DNA of 64,000 nucleotides from CAVPGP01 sp963718065 (lineage in GTDB: Bacteria; Actinomycetota; Thermoleophilia; Gaiellales; Gaiellaceae), in contig CAVQYE010000011.1 in NCBI GenBank assembly GCA_963718065.1, positions 62,001 to 126,000 on the forward strand. Direction: 5' to 3'. The translations under genes were made by a program, and so were the position numbers. Under the pieces are notes generated by a model. That model searched no databases, was not told the DNA's origin, and worked only from the letters and a program-made list of their open reading frames with translations. Positions 53,006 to 61,669 of this stretch are shown in pieces; the stretch's first letter is position 1, and each line of letters begins with the position of its first letter.

Positions 53006-53109
53006 GATCTCACCCCTTTCTCTTCCACCGTCCCAATGCCCCCGCGCCGGACGCCGCTCCATCGGGGTTTACGCGGATCCGGTGATCCCCGCCCGCCCGC
53101 TGCGCCGAC

Positions 53110-53943
53110 TCACGCCCGCACGGCGGCGAGCTCGGCAAGGCGCGCGCCGACCTCCGCTGCGTCCGCGCCGACGACGCGCTCGAGCCAGCTGCCGTCCTCG
53201 GCGGCGACGAGCCCCGTCAGCACAGAACCGTCGTGATACGCCGCCACCGGGGCCAGGCAGCCGCCGCCGACAGCAGCCACGGTCGCACGCTCGGCCTCGA
53301 CTCGCCGGCGCGTTTCGGCGTCGTCGAGCTCGGCGACGAGCGTCTCCTCGCCGGCGCGGACCTGCAGCGCGAGCGCGCCCTGCCCCGCCTCCGGCAAAAG
53401 CTCGCCGGGTTCGAAGCGCCGCCCGATCTCGGCGTCGAGGCCGAGCCGGTCCAGCCCGCACGCCGCGAGCACGATGGCGTCGAGCCCTCGCTCGCCGCGC
53501 TTCCGCAACCGCGTCTCGATGTTGCCGCGCAACGGCTCGATCGAGATCGTCGGCTCGAGGGCGAGAATCTGAGCGCGGCGCCGAGCCGACGCGGTGCCGA
53601 TTCGCATCCCGGGGCGCAGCTCCGTCGCGCCGCAGAGTGCATCGCGCGGATCCTCCCGCTCGAGATACGCGCCGACGACGAGACCGTCGGCATCGGTCGA
53701 GGTCATGTCCTTCGCCGAGTGCACCGCGACGTCGATCCGGCCGCCAAGGAGCGCCTCCTCCAGCTCCTTGACGAAGACGCCGCGCGAGCCGATCTCTCCG
53801 AACGGCCGCGACCGATCGCGGTCGCCTGCCGTGGTGATCGGAACGAGCGCGATCTCCACCCCGGGCCGGCGCAACCGCTCGGCGGCGAGCCCGGCCTGGG
53901 TCAGGGCGAGCCTAGAGCCGCGCGACCCGACGCGAACCAGCAC
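53110..53943 (-). CDS. hemC: Porphobilinogen deaminase
   Basis: 277 residues, GTG start. VRVGSRGSRLALTQA, FVKELEEALLGGRIDVAVHS (20 residues shown), KDMTS and RRRAQILALEP match; the dipyrromethane cofactor Cys is in GGGCLAPVAAY (about 226). It polymerises four porphobilinogens to hydroxymethylbilane. It is slightly shorter than the typical 300-310 residues at the C-terminus. Confidence 0.93.
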   Translation of the reverse strand: MLVRVGSRGSRLALTQAGLAAERLRRPGVEIALVPITTAGDRDRSRPFGEIGSRGVFVKELEEALLGGRIDVAVHSAKDMTSTDADGLVVGAYLEREDPRDALCGATELRPGMRIGTASARRRAQILALEPTISIEPLRGNIETRLRKRGERGLDAIVLAACGLDRLGLDAEIGRRFEPGELLPEAGQGALALQVRAGEETLVAELDDAETRRRVEAERATVAAVGGGCLAPVAAYHDGSVLTGLVAAEDGSWLERVVGADAAEVGARLAELAAVRA

Positions 53944-54042
53944 AGGCGCGGCCCTTCCCGAACTTCACCGAGCACGCACGGCGCCGCGACGGCCTGATCC
54001 GAACGAAGGCCGTCGGCGCCACGAGAGGCAGGGGGCGCGTCT

Positions 54043-55248
54043 TCACCGGCGCTCATCCTCCCCCAGATCGAACAGGTGGCGCAACGCCTCCGCGTAGCCC
54101 GGCCCCTCGGCCGCAGCCGCCTGCTTCATGCGCACCGTGGGCAGATGCAGCAGCTTGTTGAGGATCTGCGACGTCACCGTCTCGATTGTTCGCCGCTCCT
54201 GCTCGTCGAGGCCGTTGAGCTTGTCGAGCTCCGAACGGCGGATCTCCTCGGCGCGCGCGCGAAGCGAGGCGATCGCCGGCACGACGTCGAGCGAGGCCTG
54301 CCAGGCGCGGAAGCGATTCGCCTCGGCCGCCACGAGCGCCTCGGCCTTCCCGGCCTCGGCGCGCCGCCCCGCGAGCGTCTCGGCGACGACCGCTTCCAGG
54401 TCGTCGATGTCGTAGAGGTAGCAGCCGTCCAGCTCGTTGACGGCCGGATCGACGTCGCGCGGCACCGCGATGTCGATGAAGAAGAGCGGCGAGCGCCTGA
54501 CGCCCGCGACGTCCTCGCGCCGAAGGACGAAGCCGGGGGCGCTGGTGCAGGTCAGGATCACGTCGACTTCGCCGAGCCGCAGCGGAACGTCCTCGAGCGT
54601 GATCGCGCTGCCGCCGAAACGGCGCGCCAGCTCCTCCGCGCGGGCGGGCGTTCGGTTCGCGACGAGCGCGATCTCGGCCCCGCGCGCCGCGAGGCTCGCC
54701 GCGGCAAGCTCGCCTGTCCTGCCGGCGCCGACGAGCAGCACGCGCCGGCCGCCGAGATCGCCGAAGACCTGCTGGGCGAGCGCCGCCGCAGCGGACGACA
54801 CCGAGGCGGGGCTCTCGCCGATCGCCGTGTCGGTCCTCACCTTCTTGCCGACCGCGATCGCCTGCCGAAACACGTGGTCGAGAATCGGGCCGGGCGCACC
54901 GGCCTCGTACGCGGCCCTGACCTGGCCGAGGATCTCGCCCTCGCCCGGGACGAGCGAGTCGAGCCCGGCGGCGACCCGGAAGAGATGAACGGCGGCCGCC
55001 TCGTCGGCGAGCCGGTAGAGCGCTCCTTCGAGGCTCTCTCCCGCCAGGCGCTCGAGCGTCGCATCTGCGGCAGCGGCGTCGTCTGCGGCGATGTAGATCT
55101 CCGTGCGGTTGCACGTCGAGAGGACGACTGCCTCGGGTTCGGCCAGCTCGTGCGCGAGTGCCGCCGCCGCCTCGGCCGAGAGCGCGACGCGCTCGCGAAG
55201 CTCGACCGGAGCGCTGTGGTGGGAAAGGCCGACGAGGTGAAAGCTCAT
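54043..55248 (-). CDS. hemA: Glutamyl-tRNA reductase
   Basis: 401 residues. SHHSAPVELRERVALS, catalytic Cys in VLSTCNRTEIY (about 48), VPGEGEILGQVRAAYEAG, NADPH site VLLVGAGRTGELAAASL and the C-terminal dimerisation helix. First committed step of C5-pathway tetrapyrrole synthesis. ATG 55248 overlaps the hemX-like stop (ATGA). Confidence 0.94.
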   Translation of the reverse strand: MSFHLVGLSHHSAPVELRERVALSAEAAAALAHELAEPEAVVLSTCNRTEIYIAADDAAAADATLERLAGESLEGALYRLADEAAAVHLFRVAAGLDSLVPGEGEILGQVRAAYEAGAPGPILDHVFRQAIAVGKKVRTDTAIGESPASVSSAAAALAQQVFGDLGGRRVLLVGAGRTGELAAASLAARGAEIALVANRTPARAEELARRFGGSAITLEDVPLRLGEVDVILTCTSAPGFVLRREDVAGVRRSPLFFIDIAVPRDVDPAVNELDGCYLYDIDDLEAVVAETLAGRRAEAGKAEALVAAEANRFRAWQASLDVVPAIASLRARAEEIRRSELDKLNGLDEQERRTIETVTSQILNKLLHLPTVRMKQAAAAEGPGYAEALRHLFDLGEDERR

Positions 55249-56006
55249 GAGAAGTGGGTCAACTGGAGACCGAGCCGGGCGACGACGACGAGTGCGAAGC
55301 CCGCGATGGCGACGTACGCGCCGAGTCGTCCGTGCAGCCGGAGGGCCGAGTACGCGGCGTAGACCGCCCAGGCGAGGAGCGTCACCGCCATCAATGCGTC
55401 GATGCCGCCACCGTCCTCGCCGAGCCGCACGAGCCCGGCCGCGATGCCGAGCGTGAAGAACCCGGTCGCGATCCAGATCGTGCGGCGCGAAACCCTGTCC
55501 AGCACGAGGAGCGACGGGACCGGCACGCGCAGGATGTCGGACGAGTGCCGCTTCAGCCGCCGCTCCTGCCAGAGGTAGAGGCCGGAGAGCCCCGCGGCGA
55601 GCGTGAAGCCGGCAAAGGCCGCCAGGACGAGCCCGACGTGCAGGATCAGAAAGAGGTTCGAGTAGTCGCTGCGGTTGCCGAGCGTCGTCCCGCCGCCGAA
55701 GCGGGCGACGAGGAAGAGCGCCGCCGCGACCGGCATGACGCCGAGCCCGAGCAGGCGATACCGCGGCTTGCAGCCCCAGATCAGGTACGCGCCGACCACG
55801 AGCCAGACGAAGAGGTTGAGCGAGCCCGCCCAGTCGTCCCACGGAAACCCGTCCGCGCGTGCCGCCTGCGCCGCGAGCAGCGCCGTCTGCACGAGCCAGC
55901 CGATCCGCACGCCCCAGCGCGCGGACCGCTCGTACCGGGGCAGCCCATACGCGAGCGCAGCCTCGCCGTACGCGAGCAGCGCAGGCCAGAAGAGGAGCTC
56001 AGCCAC
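55245..56006 (-). CDS. HemX/CcsA-like cytochrome c assembly membrane protein
   Basis: 253 residues with about eight helices. SLNLFVWLVVGAYLIWG and LFLILHVGLVLAAFAGFTLA resemble the haem-handling fold of CcsA, though the canonical WGxxWxWD tract is not clear. In many Gram-positives hemX precedes hemA, and here too it overlaps hemA, so a role in HemA level or haem assembly is likely. GTG 56006. Confidence 0.8.
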   Translation of the reverse strand: MAELLFWPALLAYGEAALAYGLPRYERSARWGVRIGWLVQTALLAAQAARADGFPWDDWAGSLNLFVWLVVGAYLIWGCKPRYRLLGLGVMPVAAALFLVARFGGGTTLGNRSDYSNLFLILHVGLVLAAFAGFTLAAGLSGLYLWQERRLKRHSSDILRVPVPSLLVLDRVSRRTIWIATGFFTLGIAAGLVRLGEDGGGIDALMAVTLLAWAVYAAYSALRLHGRLGAYVAIAGFALVVVARLGLQLTHFS

Positions 56007-56145
56007 GCTCTTTGACCCGCTCGACGAGCTCGTTGAGGGTGCGCTCGAGACGCCCTACCTTCGCCGCGATGATCAACACGTAGGCGAGCACGACGACGAA
56101 CACGACGAGGTATGCCGCCGCGACGTACTTCTCCTCCGTCGTCAC
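55999..56145 (-). CDS. CcmD-like small membrane protein
   Basis: 48 residues, not obvious in long-ORF scans: VTTEEKYVAAAYLVVFVVVL, a single helix, then the charged coiled tail KVGRLERTLNELVERVKERG. Size, topology and position immediately after ccmC match CcmD. GTG 56145 and the stop each overlap neighbours, supporting translation. Confidence 0.75.
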   Translation of the reverse strand: MTTEEKYVAAAYLVVFVVVLAYVLIIAAKVGRLERTLNELVERVKERG

Positions 56146-56825
56146 GCCAGCAGCTCCTTCAGCTCGCGCAGCCGCGCGTCGACTCGCTTGCCTGCGAGCT
56201 CGAGCTGGTAGAGCGCGGCGAAGAGGGTCAGCATCGCGGCCAGGCAGACGCAGAACGTGAAGAACTGCGAGCCGGACATCTGCGGGCCGTGGCGGTTGAA
56301 GGCCACCGGGTGGATGTAGTTGTTCGCAAGCCGGATCGCGAGGAAGCTGATCGGGATCAGGACGACCCCGAAGATCGCGTACACCGACGAGAGATTCGCG
56401 CGCTGAGGTCCTTCCTCGACCGAGAAGCGAAGCATGAAGTAGGCGGAGTAGAAGAGAAACAGCACCAGGAAGAGCACGAGCTGCTTCTCACTCCAGAGCC
56501 ACCAGTGACCCCAGCGGTACTTCGCCCAGATCGAGCCGGTGACGAGGGTCATGGCCCCGAAGATCACGCCGTGGTGGATCGCGACGTAGCTCTCGAGGTC
56601 GGCGCCGGGCTTTCCCTTCCAGAGGTGGAGGAAGCCCTTCCACGCGCCCCAGCCGAAGCAGGCGTACGCGGTGAGCGCGATCGGGACGTGGAAGTAGAAG
56701 ATCTTCTGGTTGAGGCCGTCCGCGTCGACCGGCGCATAGAAGAACACGAGCGCGATCGAGATCCCGACAAGCGCCGTCGCCGCACCTGCGAGCAGGGGCA
56801 GCCGGTTGATCCTCAGCGCATCCAC
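56142..56825 (-). CDS. ccmC: Haem exporter protein CcmC
   Basis: 227 residues from GTG 56825 (GTG 56861 also possible). Six helices with the haem-binding tryptophan-rich segment YRWGHWWLWSEKQLVLFLV, external His in YFHVPIALTAY, and HHGVIFGAMTLVTGSIWAK. It presents haem for transfer to CcmE. In WGxxWxWD the usual Asp is Ser here. Confidence 0.9.
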   Translation of the reverse strand: MDALRINRLPLLAGAATALVGISIALVFFYAPVDADGLNQKIFYFHVPIALTAYACFGWGAWKGFLHLWKGKPGADLESYVAIHHGVIFGAMTLVTGSIWAKYRWGHWWLWSEKQLVLFLVLFLFYSAYFMLRFSVEEGPQRANLSSVYAIFGVVLIPISFLAIRLANNYIHPVAFNRHGPQMSGSQFFTFCVCLAAMLTLFAALYQLELAGKRVDARLRELKELLA

Positions 56826-56869
56826 TCCCGGGGATGCTAGTTCGGTCCGGCCTGCCGGCACCGGATCGG

Positions 56870-57511
56870 CTATTCCGTGACGACGTACTCGAAGCTCGCC
56901 CAGGCAAGCAGCGCGAAGACGCCGTCGTAGAGTGCGAGGAACGCGAGGTAGCGGCCGGGGTCGTCGACGACGCTCGCTCCGACTCCGCCGGCGATCGCCG
57001 GAATCGCCAGCGGCAGGAAGAGCAGCGGCAGCAGCAGCTCGCGCGCGCGCCCGGCGACCGCCATCGCTGCGACGAGCGTCCCGACGGCGGCGATCCCGAT
57101 GTCCGCGAGCGCGACGCCGGCCACGGTCGACCAGCCGACGGCGGAGAAGAAGATCGAGAACACCGGCAGGGCGACGATTTCTGCGGCGGCCAGGAATGCC
57201 AGCACGGCGATCGACTTCGCAAGCCAGATCGCGCTCCGGTCGCAGGGCGCGAGGACGAGCGCGTCGAGCATCCCCTGCTCGCGCTCGCCGACGAAGGCCC
57301 GTCCGAGCGCGAGCAGCGCGGTGAAGACGATCGCCACCCAGAGCAGTCCCTTGGCGGCCACCTCGCCCGAGTCGGCGGGCAGCGCGAAGTGGAAGATCAC
57401 GAACGCAGCGATGACGAAAAGGAGCATCGCCGGCAGCGTGTCGCGCGCCCGCAGCTCGAGCAGCAGATCCTTGCGCGCCAGCGCAACGACATCACCCGCG
57501 TAGCGCTTCAC
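56870..57511 (-). CDS. ccmB: Haem exporter protein CcmB
   Basis: 213 residues, six helices. LARKDLLLELRARDTLPAML, FVGEREQGMLDALVLAPCDR and LPLLFLPLAIPAIAGG are family signatures. Membrane partner of CcmA. GTG 57511 overlaps the ccmA stop. Confidence 0.9.
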   Translation of the reverse strand: MKRYAGDVVALARKDLLLELRARDTLPAMLLFVIAAFVIFHFALPADSGEVAAKGLLWVAIVFTALLALGRAFVGEREQGMLDALVLAPCDRSAIWLAKSIAVLAFLAAAEIVALPVFSIFFSAVGWSTVAGVALADIGIAAVGTLVAAMAVAGRARELLLPLLFLPLAIPAIAGGVGASVVDDPGRYLAFLALYDGVFALLAWASFEYVVTE

Positions 57512-58092
57512 GCAACCGCCAGGCGGGCGGTCTCGAGCGGCGCAAGCCGCGCGGGATCGTGGGTCGCGACGACGAGCGTCCGTTCGCCGTGCAGCTCGCG
57601 AAGCTCGCGCTCGAGAAGTGATGCGCCGTCGGCGTCGAGCGCATTGAAGGGCTCGTCGAGCAGCAACAGCTCCGGTTCGTGCAGGAGAGCGCGGCACAGC
57701 GCGAGCCGCTGGAGCATGCCGCGGGAGAACGTCCCGGCACGCTCGTGACGAACCTCCCAGAGCCCGTAGCGCTCGAGCAGCATGCCGATCCGCTCGCCGC
57801 GCTCCGGCACGGCGTAGAGCTTGCCGAAGAGCGTCAGATTCTCGAGCGGCGTCAGCTCGCGGTAGACGTGCGGCTCGTGCGCGAGGTAACCGAGCCGGGC
57901 GCGCTCCGAGTCGACGTGGAGCTCACCGCCGGTCGGCGCGGCGAGGCCCGCGATGAGCCGAAGCAGCGTCGTCTTGCCCGAGCCGTTCGGCCCCGTGACG
58001 ACGAGGAACCCGCCCTGCGGCACGTCCAGGTCGAGCCCGGCGAGGACGCGCCGTCGCCCGAACCGCTTCTCGAGCCCCCGCGCCCGGATCAC
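57508..58092 (-). CDS. ccmA: Haem exporter ATPase CcmA
   Basis: 194 residues, compact ABC ATPase. Walker A GPNGSGKTTLLRLIAGLA (about 34-51), variant signature FSRGMLQRLALCRAL, Walker B ELLLLDEPFNALD, switch His in VVATHDP. GTG 58092. The signature lacks the usual second Gly, as is common in CcmA. Confidence 0.9.
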   Translation of the reverse strand: MIRARGLEKRFGRRRVLAGLDLDVPQGGFLVVTGPNGSGKTTLLRLIAGLAAPTGGELHVDSERARLGYLAHEPHVYRELTPLENLTLFGKLYAVPERGERIGMLLERYGLWEVRHERAGTFSRGMLQRLALCRALLHEPELLLLDEPFNALDADGASLLERELRELHGERTLVVATHDPARLAPLETARLAVA

Positions 58093-58189
58093 AGCGGCGC
58101 CCGAAACGCAGCCGCGCCCGGATCAAAAGACCGTGCCCCGATCACCAGCCCCGCCCAGCTGATGGGCCGTGGCCGTTCCGGACCTGTCC

Positions 58190-58292
58190 ACCCGGGACCA
58201 GCACCTGGCCGGGACCCATCCCTAGCCCCCACCCACCCGGGGACCTACCTGAAGATAGACGCCCCGCCCGCAAGGCTCTGTGACATTTCCGC
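58190..58292 (-). repeat. G-rich dispersed intergenic element, copy C
   Basis: Minus strand, starting 23-25 nt after the ubiA stop: TCACAG (58283-58278), 20 nt, TATCTT (58257-58252), 6 nt, GGTCCCC, GGGTGGGTGGGGG, CTAGGGATGGGTCCC, then GCTGGTCCCGGG. It fills most of the gap between ubiA (58315) and ccmA (58092). Nothing else is recognised in that gap. Confidence 0.75.
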
Positions 58293-58314
58293 ACCAATTC
58301 ACACCGCGGAGCGC

Positions 58315-59166
58315 TCACGCCAGTGCCTCGATGAGGACGAAGCCGAGGAAGGCGATGCTGATGACGCCGTTCATCGTGAAGAACGCCGCGTCGAGTCGGC
58401 GCAGGTTGCCGGGGCCGACGAGGGTGTGCTCCCAGAGCAGCAGCGCGGCCACGACCGCAACGCCGAGCCAGTAGGCAGCGCCCAGGCCAAGGCCGACTCC
58501 GACGGCCGCGAGGGCGACCACGGTCAGGGCATGAAACGCCCGCGCGCTCCAGAACGTGCCTCGCTCGCCGAAGCGCGTCGCCCACGAATGGAGCCCCTGC
58601 GCGCGATCGACGCTCAGGTCGAAGAGCGAATACAGCAGGTCGAAGCCGCCGATCCAGAGCGCGACTGCGACACCGAGCGCCCACGACTCCCACGGCAGCT
58701 TGCCGGTGATCGCGACCCACGCCCCCACGGGCGCCAGCCCGTCGACGGCGCCGAGCCAGAGGTGGCACAGCCACGTGAAGCGCTTCAGATACGGATAGAT
58801 CACGAAGCCCGCGACCGGAATCGGCCACAGCCAGCGGACGACCGGATCGAGCTGCCAGACGGCGGCGAGGAACACCGCGAGCGACGCCGCGCAGAACGCC
58901 CAGACCTGGCTGCGCGACAGCAGCCCCGCCGGCAGCTCGCGCGAAGCGGTGCGCGGATTGCGCTCGTCGATCGCCGCGTCGATCAGCCGGTTGAGCCCCA
59001 TGGCGAGCGAACGTGCGCCGACCATCGCGACGGTGATCCACACCAGGTCGTGCACGCTCGGGGCGCCGCCGACCGCGAGCAGGGCGCCGACGTACGCGAA
59101 CGGCAGCGCGAAGACCGTGTGCTCGAACTTGACGAGCCGCGCGAAGCGGACCGGCATCGCGGTCAC
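58315..59166 (-). CDS. UbiA-family polyprenyltransferase, probable menaquinone route (MqnP-like)
   Basis: 283 residues, about nine helices. First Asp-rich motif NRLIDAAIDERNPRTASREL, second FDLLYSLFDLSVDRAQGLHS. It attaches a polyprenyl chain to an aromatic quinone precursor. 4-hydroxybenzoate-type UbiA annotated in high-GC Gram-positives usually serves the futalosine menaquinone route, but no mqn gene is in this window, so this is inference. GTG 59166 overlaps mogA. Confidence 0.85.
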   Translation of the reverse strand: MTAMPVRFARLVKFEHTVFALPFAYVGALLAVGGAPSVHDLVWITVAMVGARSLAMGLNRLIDAAIDERNPRTASRELPAGLLSRSQVWAFCAASLAVFLAAVWQLDPVVRWLWPIPVAGFVIYPYLKRFTWLCHLWLGAVDGLAPVGAWVAITGKLPWESWALGVAVALWIGGFDLLYSLFDLSVDRAQGLHSWATRFGERGTFWSARAFHALTVVALAAVGVGLGLGAAYWLGVAVVAALLLWEHTLVGPGNLRRLDAAFFTMNGVISIAFLGFVLIEALA

Positions 59167-59642
59167 GTCTGAACGTGCTCCGTCTTCTCGTCGGCGAGCA
59201 GCTCGAGCGCGTGACGGATCGCCGGCTTCAGCACCGCGTAGCCGTCACGACAGCCTCCGGGCGAGCCGGGGAGATTGACGACGAGCGTGCGACCGCGGAC
59301 GCCGGCGACGCCGCGCGACAGCAAGCCGTGGGGCGTCTTGGCCGCCGAGTCGGCGCGCAGCGCCTCCGCGATGCCCGGCGCCAGCCGGTCGAGCACCGAC
59401 TCGGTCGCCTCCGGCGTGAAGTCGCGCGGCGACAGCCCCGTGCCACCGGTCGTGAGGACGAGGCGCACGTCGTCCGCCAGCTCGCGGATCGCGCGTGCGA
59501 TCGCCGGCCGCTCGTCCGGCACGAGCCGGCGCTCGACCTCGAAGCCGTCGCCGCGAAGCAGCTCGTCGAGCGTCTCCCCGCTCGTGTCCTCGGCCTCGCC
59601 GCGTGAGACCCGGTCCGACACCGTCACCACTCCGGCTTTCAC
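59163..59642 (-). CDS. mog: Molybdenum cofactor biosynthesis protein MogA/MoaB
   Basis: 159 residues. GVVTVSDRVSRGEAEDTSG, VLTTGGTGLSPRDFTPEAT and VNLPGSPGGCRDGYAVLKP are the MPT-binding signatures. It adenylylates molybdopterin before molybdate insertion. GTG start, overlapping moaC. Confidence 0.9.
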   Translation of the reverse strand: MKAGVVTVSDRVSRGEAEDTSGETLDELLRGDGFEVERRLVPDERPAIARAIRELADDVRLVLTTGGTGLSPRDFTPEATESVLDRLAPGIAEALRADSAAKTPHGLLSRGVAGVRGRTLVVNLPGSPGGCRDGYAVLKPAIRHALELLADEKTEHVQT

Positions 59643-60085
59643 AGCTCCTCCTTCGTCTTCTCGACCAGCGCCACGTCGGTGACGGTCATCCCCTTGTCCA
59701 CGGCCTTCGCCATGTCGTAGACGGTCAGTGCCGCGACCGACGCCGCCACGAGCGCCTCCATCTCGACGCCGGTCTGCGCCGTCGTCTCGGCGACCGTCTC
59801 GATCTCGACGGCCCCGTCTCCGACGGTCAGCGTCACCTCGATGTTGCTGAGCGGCAACGGATGGCAGAGCGGGATCAGCTCACTCGTGCGCTTGGCGGCC
59901 ATGATCCCGGCGAGCTGCGCCGTCGCGAGCGCGTCACCCTTCGGAAGCTCGCGCAGGCGCGCCGCCGTCTCCGGCTGCATCCGAACGGTGGCGCGGGCGA
60001 CGGCGCGGCGGCGGGAGAGCGGCTTCGCGCCGACGTCCACCATCCGCACCGCCCCCGACTCGTCGAGGTGCGAGAACTCGCTCAC
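59639..60085 (-). CDS. moaC: Cyclic pyranopterin monophosphate synthase
   Basis: 148 residues. MVDVGAKPLSRRRAVARA near the start, GIMAAKRTSELIPLCHPLPL in the middle (catalytic His and Lys) and ALTVYDMAKAVDKGMTVTDV at the end are conserved. It works with MoaA on the GTP-derived intermediate. moaA is not in the window. GTG 60085 overlaps the aldehyde dehydrogenase stop. Confidence 0.93.
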   Translation of the reverse strand: MSEFSHLDESGAVRMVDVGAKPLSRRRAVARATVRMQPETAARLRELPKGDALATAQLAGIMAAKRTSELIPLCHPLPLSNIEVTLTVGDGAVEIETVAETTAQTGVEMEALVAASVAALTVYDMAKAVDKGMTVTDVALVEKTKEEL

Positions 60086-61659
60086 CTCAGGTAGCGCCGC
60101 CCGAGCGCCAGGAGGCCTCGCCGATGACGCCACAGCGCGGCCGCCTTCGTGCCGACGCCTCGCCCGTAGAGCAGCGCCAGCGTGCCGTGGAAGCCGTCGA
60201 CCAGCCGCGCGTCGTACGGGTACCACCACGGAACGCGCACCCGCCCGGAGTCGGCGTCGACGTACTTGATGTTGCTCAGCTCGTACAGCCCGTGCTTCGA
60301 GTGCGTGCGCCCGAAGCCCGACTCCTTGCGCCCTCCCCACGACGCCTGACAAGCCGCGTACGAGTAGCCGAAGTCGTTCGTCCACACGGTGCCGACGTCG
60401 AGCCGCCGCGAGACCCGGCGCGCGCGTTCTGAATCGCGCGTCCAGACACTCGCCGCCAGCCCGAACTGCGAATCGTTCGCACGCCGGACCATCTCCGCTT
60501 CGTTTTCCGCTGGGACAACGAGCACGACCGGACCGAAGATCTCTTCGCGATGAATGCGCGCATCGTCAGGGACGTCGACGAGCACGGTCGGCTCGTAGAA
60601 CCATCCGGGCAAGTCCAGCTCGGGACGCTTCCCGCCAACGCGTGCGCGGCCGCCGCGCGCGATCGCGTCCGTGACGAGCTCCTCGACCTTGCCGCGCTGC
60701 TCCTCGGAGATCAGCGGCCCGAGATCGATGTCGCCCTGCTCGCCGCGCCCGATGCGCAGGCGCCGCGTCCGCCGGACGAGCTCCTCGACGAACGGCTCGT
60801 AGAGCGCACGCTCGACGTAGATCCTCTCCACGCCCGCGCAGGTCTGGCCGCAGTTCATGAACGAGCCCCAGAGCGCCCCGTTCACGGCCCGGTCGAGATC
60901 GGCGTCCTCGAAGACGAGCATCGGGTCCTTGCCGCCGAGCTCGAGCGTCACGGGCACAAGCCGCTCACCCGTCGCCGCACCGACCTGGCGGCCCACCTCG
61001 ACGGAGCCGGTGAAGACGACCTTGCCGACGCCCCGTGCACGAACGAGCGCCGCACCCGTCTCGCCGTCGCCGTGGACGATCCGCACGAGCCCGGGTGGCG
61101 CACCTGCTGCCTCGAATGCGCGCGCGACCCAGTCGCCCGTGAGCGGGGTCAGCTCAGACGGCTTCAGCACCGCCGCGTTGCCGGCGACGACGGCCGTCGC
61201 GACCTGGGTCAGCGGCAGTCCAAGCGGGTAGTTCCACGGCGAGACGATCGCGACGACGCCGCGCGGCTCGTAGAGCAGCCAGCCTTTCTTGTGCCGAAGG
61301 TGGGGCTGCGGGAACTTCAGGCGCTCCGGGCGAAGCACCCGCTCGGCGTTGCCGCCGAGCCAGACGAGGCTGTCGAGCGCCGGAAACAGATCCGACGTGA
61401 GCGACTCGACGAGCGGCTTGCCGGTCTCGGCCGTGATCGTCGCGGCCACGTCGTCGAGGTTGTCGAGCAAGAAGGCCGTGACCCGGCCGAGCAGCGCTCG
61501 CCGTTCCTCCCACGGGCTCTCGGCCCACTTCTCCTGCGCGAGGCGCGCTTCGCCGACCGCCTCCTGCACGGCCGCCGGAGCCGTCGCCGTCACGGCGCCG
61601 ACGCGCTCGAGCGTCGCGGGGTTCCGGACCTCGACCACGCCCTCGGCGAGCAGTTCCAT
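60082..61659 (-). CDS. NAD(P)-dependent aldehyde dehydrogenase
   Basis: 525 residues. Catalytic Glu in TLELGGKDPM (about 242), nucleophile Cys in NCGQTCAGVER (about 275), SPWNYPLGLPLTQ for substrate entry and FTGSVEVGRQVG for the cofactor. The C-terminal extension after WGGRKESGFGRTHSKHG (YELSNIKYVDAD...) resembles succinate-semialdehyde-type or long-chain aldehyde dehydrogenases. Substrate not assigned. Confidence 0.9.
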   Translation of the reverse strand: MELLAEGVVEVRNPATLERVGAVTATAPAAVQEAVGEARLAQEKWAESPWEERRALLGRVTAFLLDNLDDVAATITAETGKPLVESLTSDLFPALDSLVWLGGNAERVLRPERLKFPQPHLRHKKGWLLYEPRGVVAIVSPWNYPLGLPLTQVATAVVAGNAAVLKPSELTPLTGDWVARAFEAAGAPPGLVRIVHGDGETGAALVRARGVGKVVFTGSVEVGRQVGAATGERLVPVTLELGGKDPMLVFEDADLDRAVNGALWGSFMNCGQTCAGVERIYVERALYEPFVEELVRRTRRLRIGRGEQGDIDLGPLISEEQRGKVEELVTDAIARGGRARVGGKRPELDLPGWFYEPTVLVDVPDDARIHREEIFGPVVLVVPAENEAEMVRRANDSQFGLAASVWTRDSERARRVSRRLDVGTVWTNDFGYSYAACQASWGGRKESGFGRTHSKHGLYELSNIKYVDADSGRVRVPWWYPYDARLVDGFHGTLALLYGRGVGTKAAALWRHRRGLLALGRRYLR

Positions 61660-61669
61660 GGGATGGACT

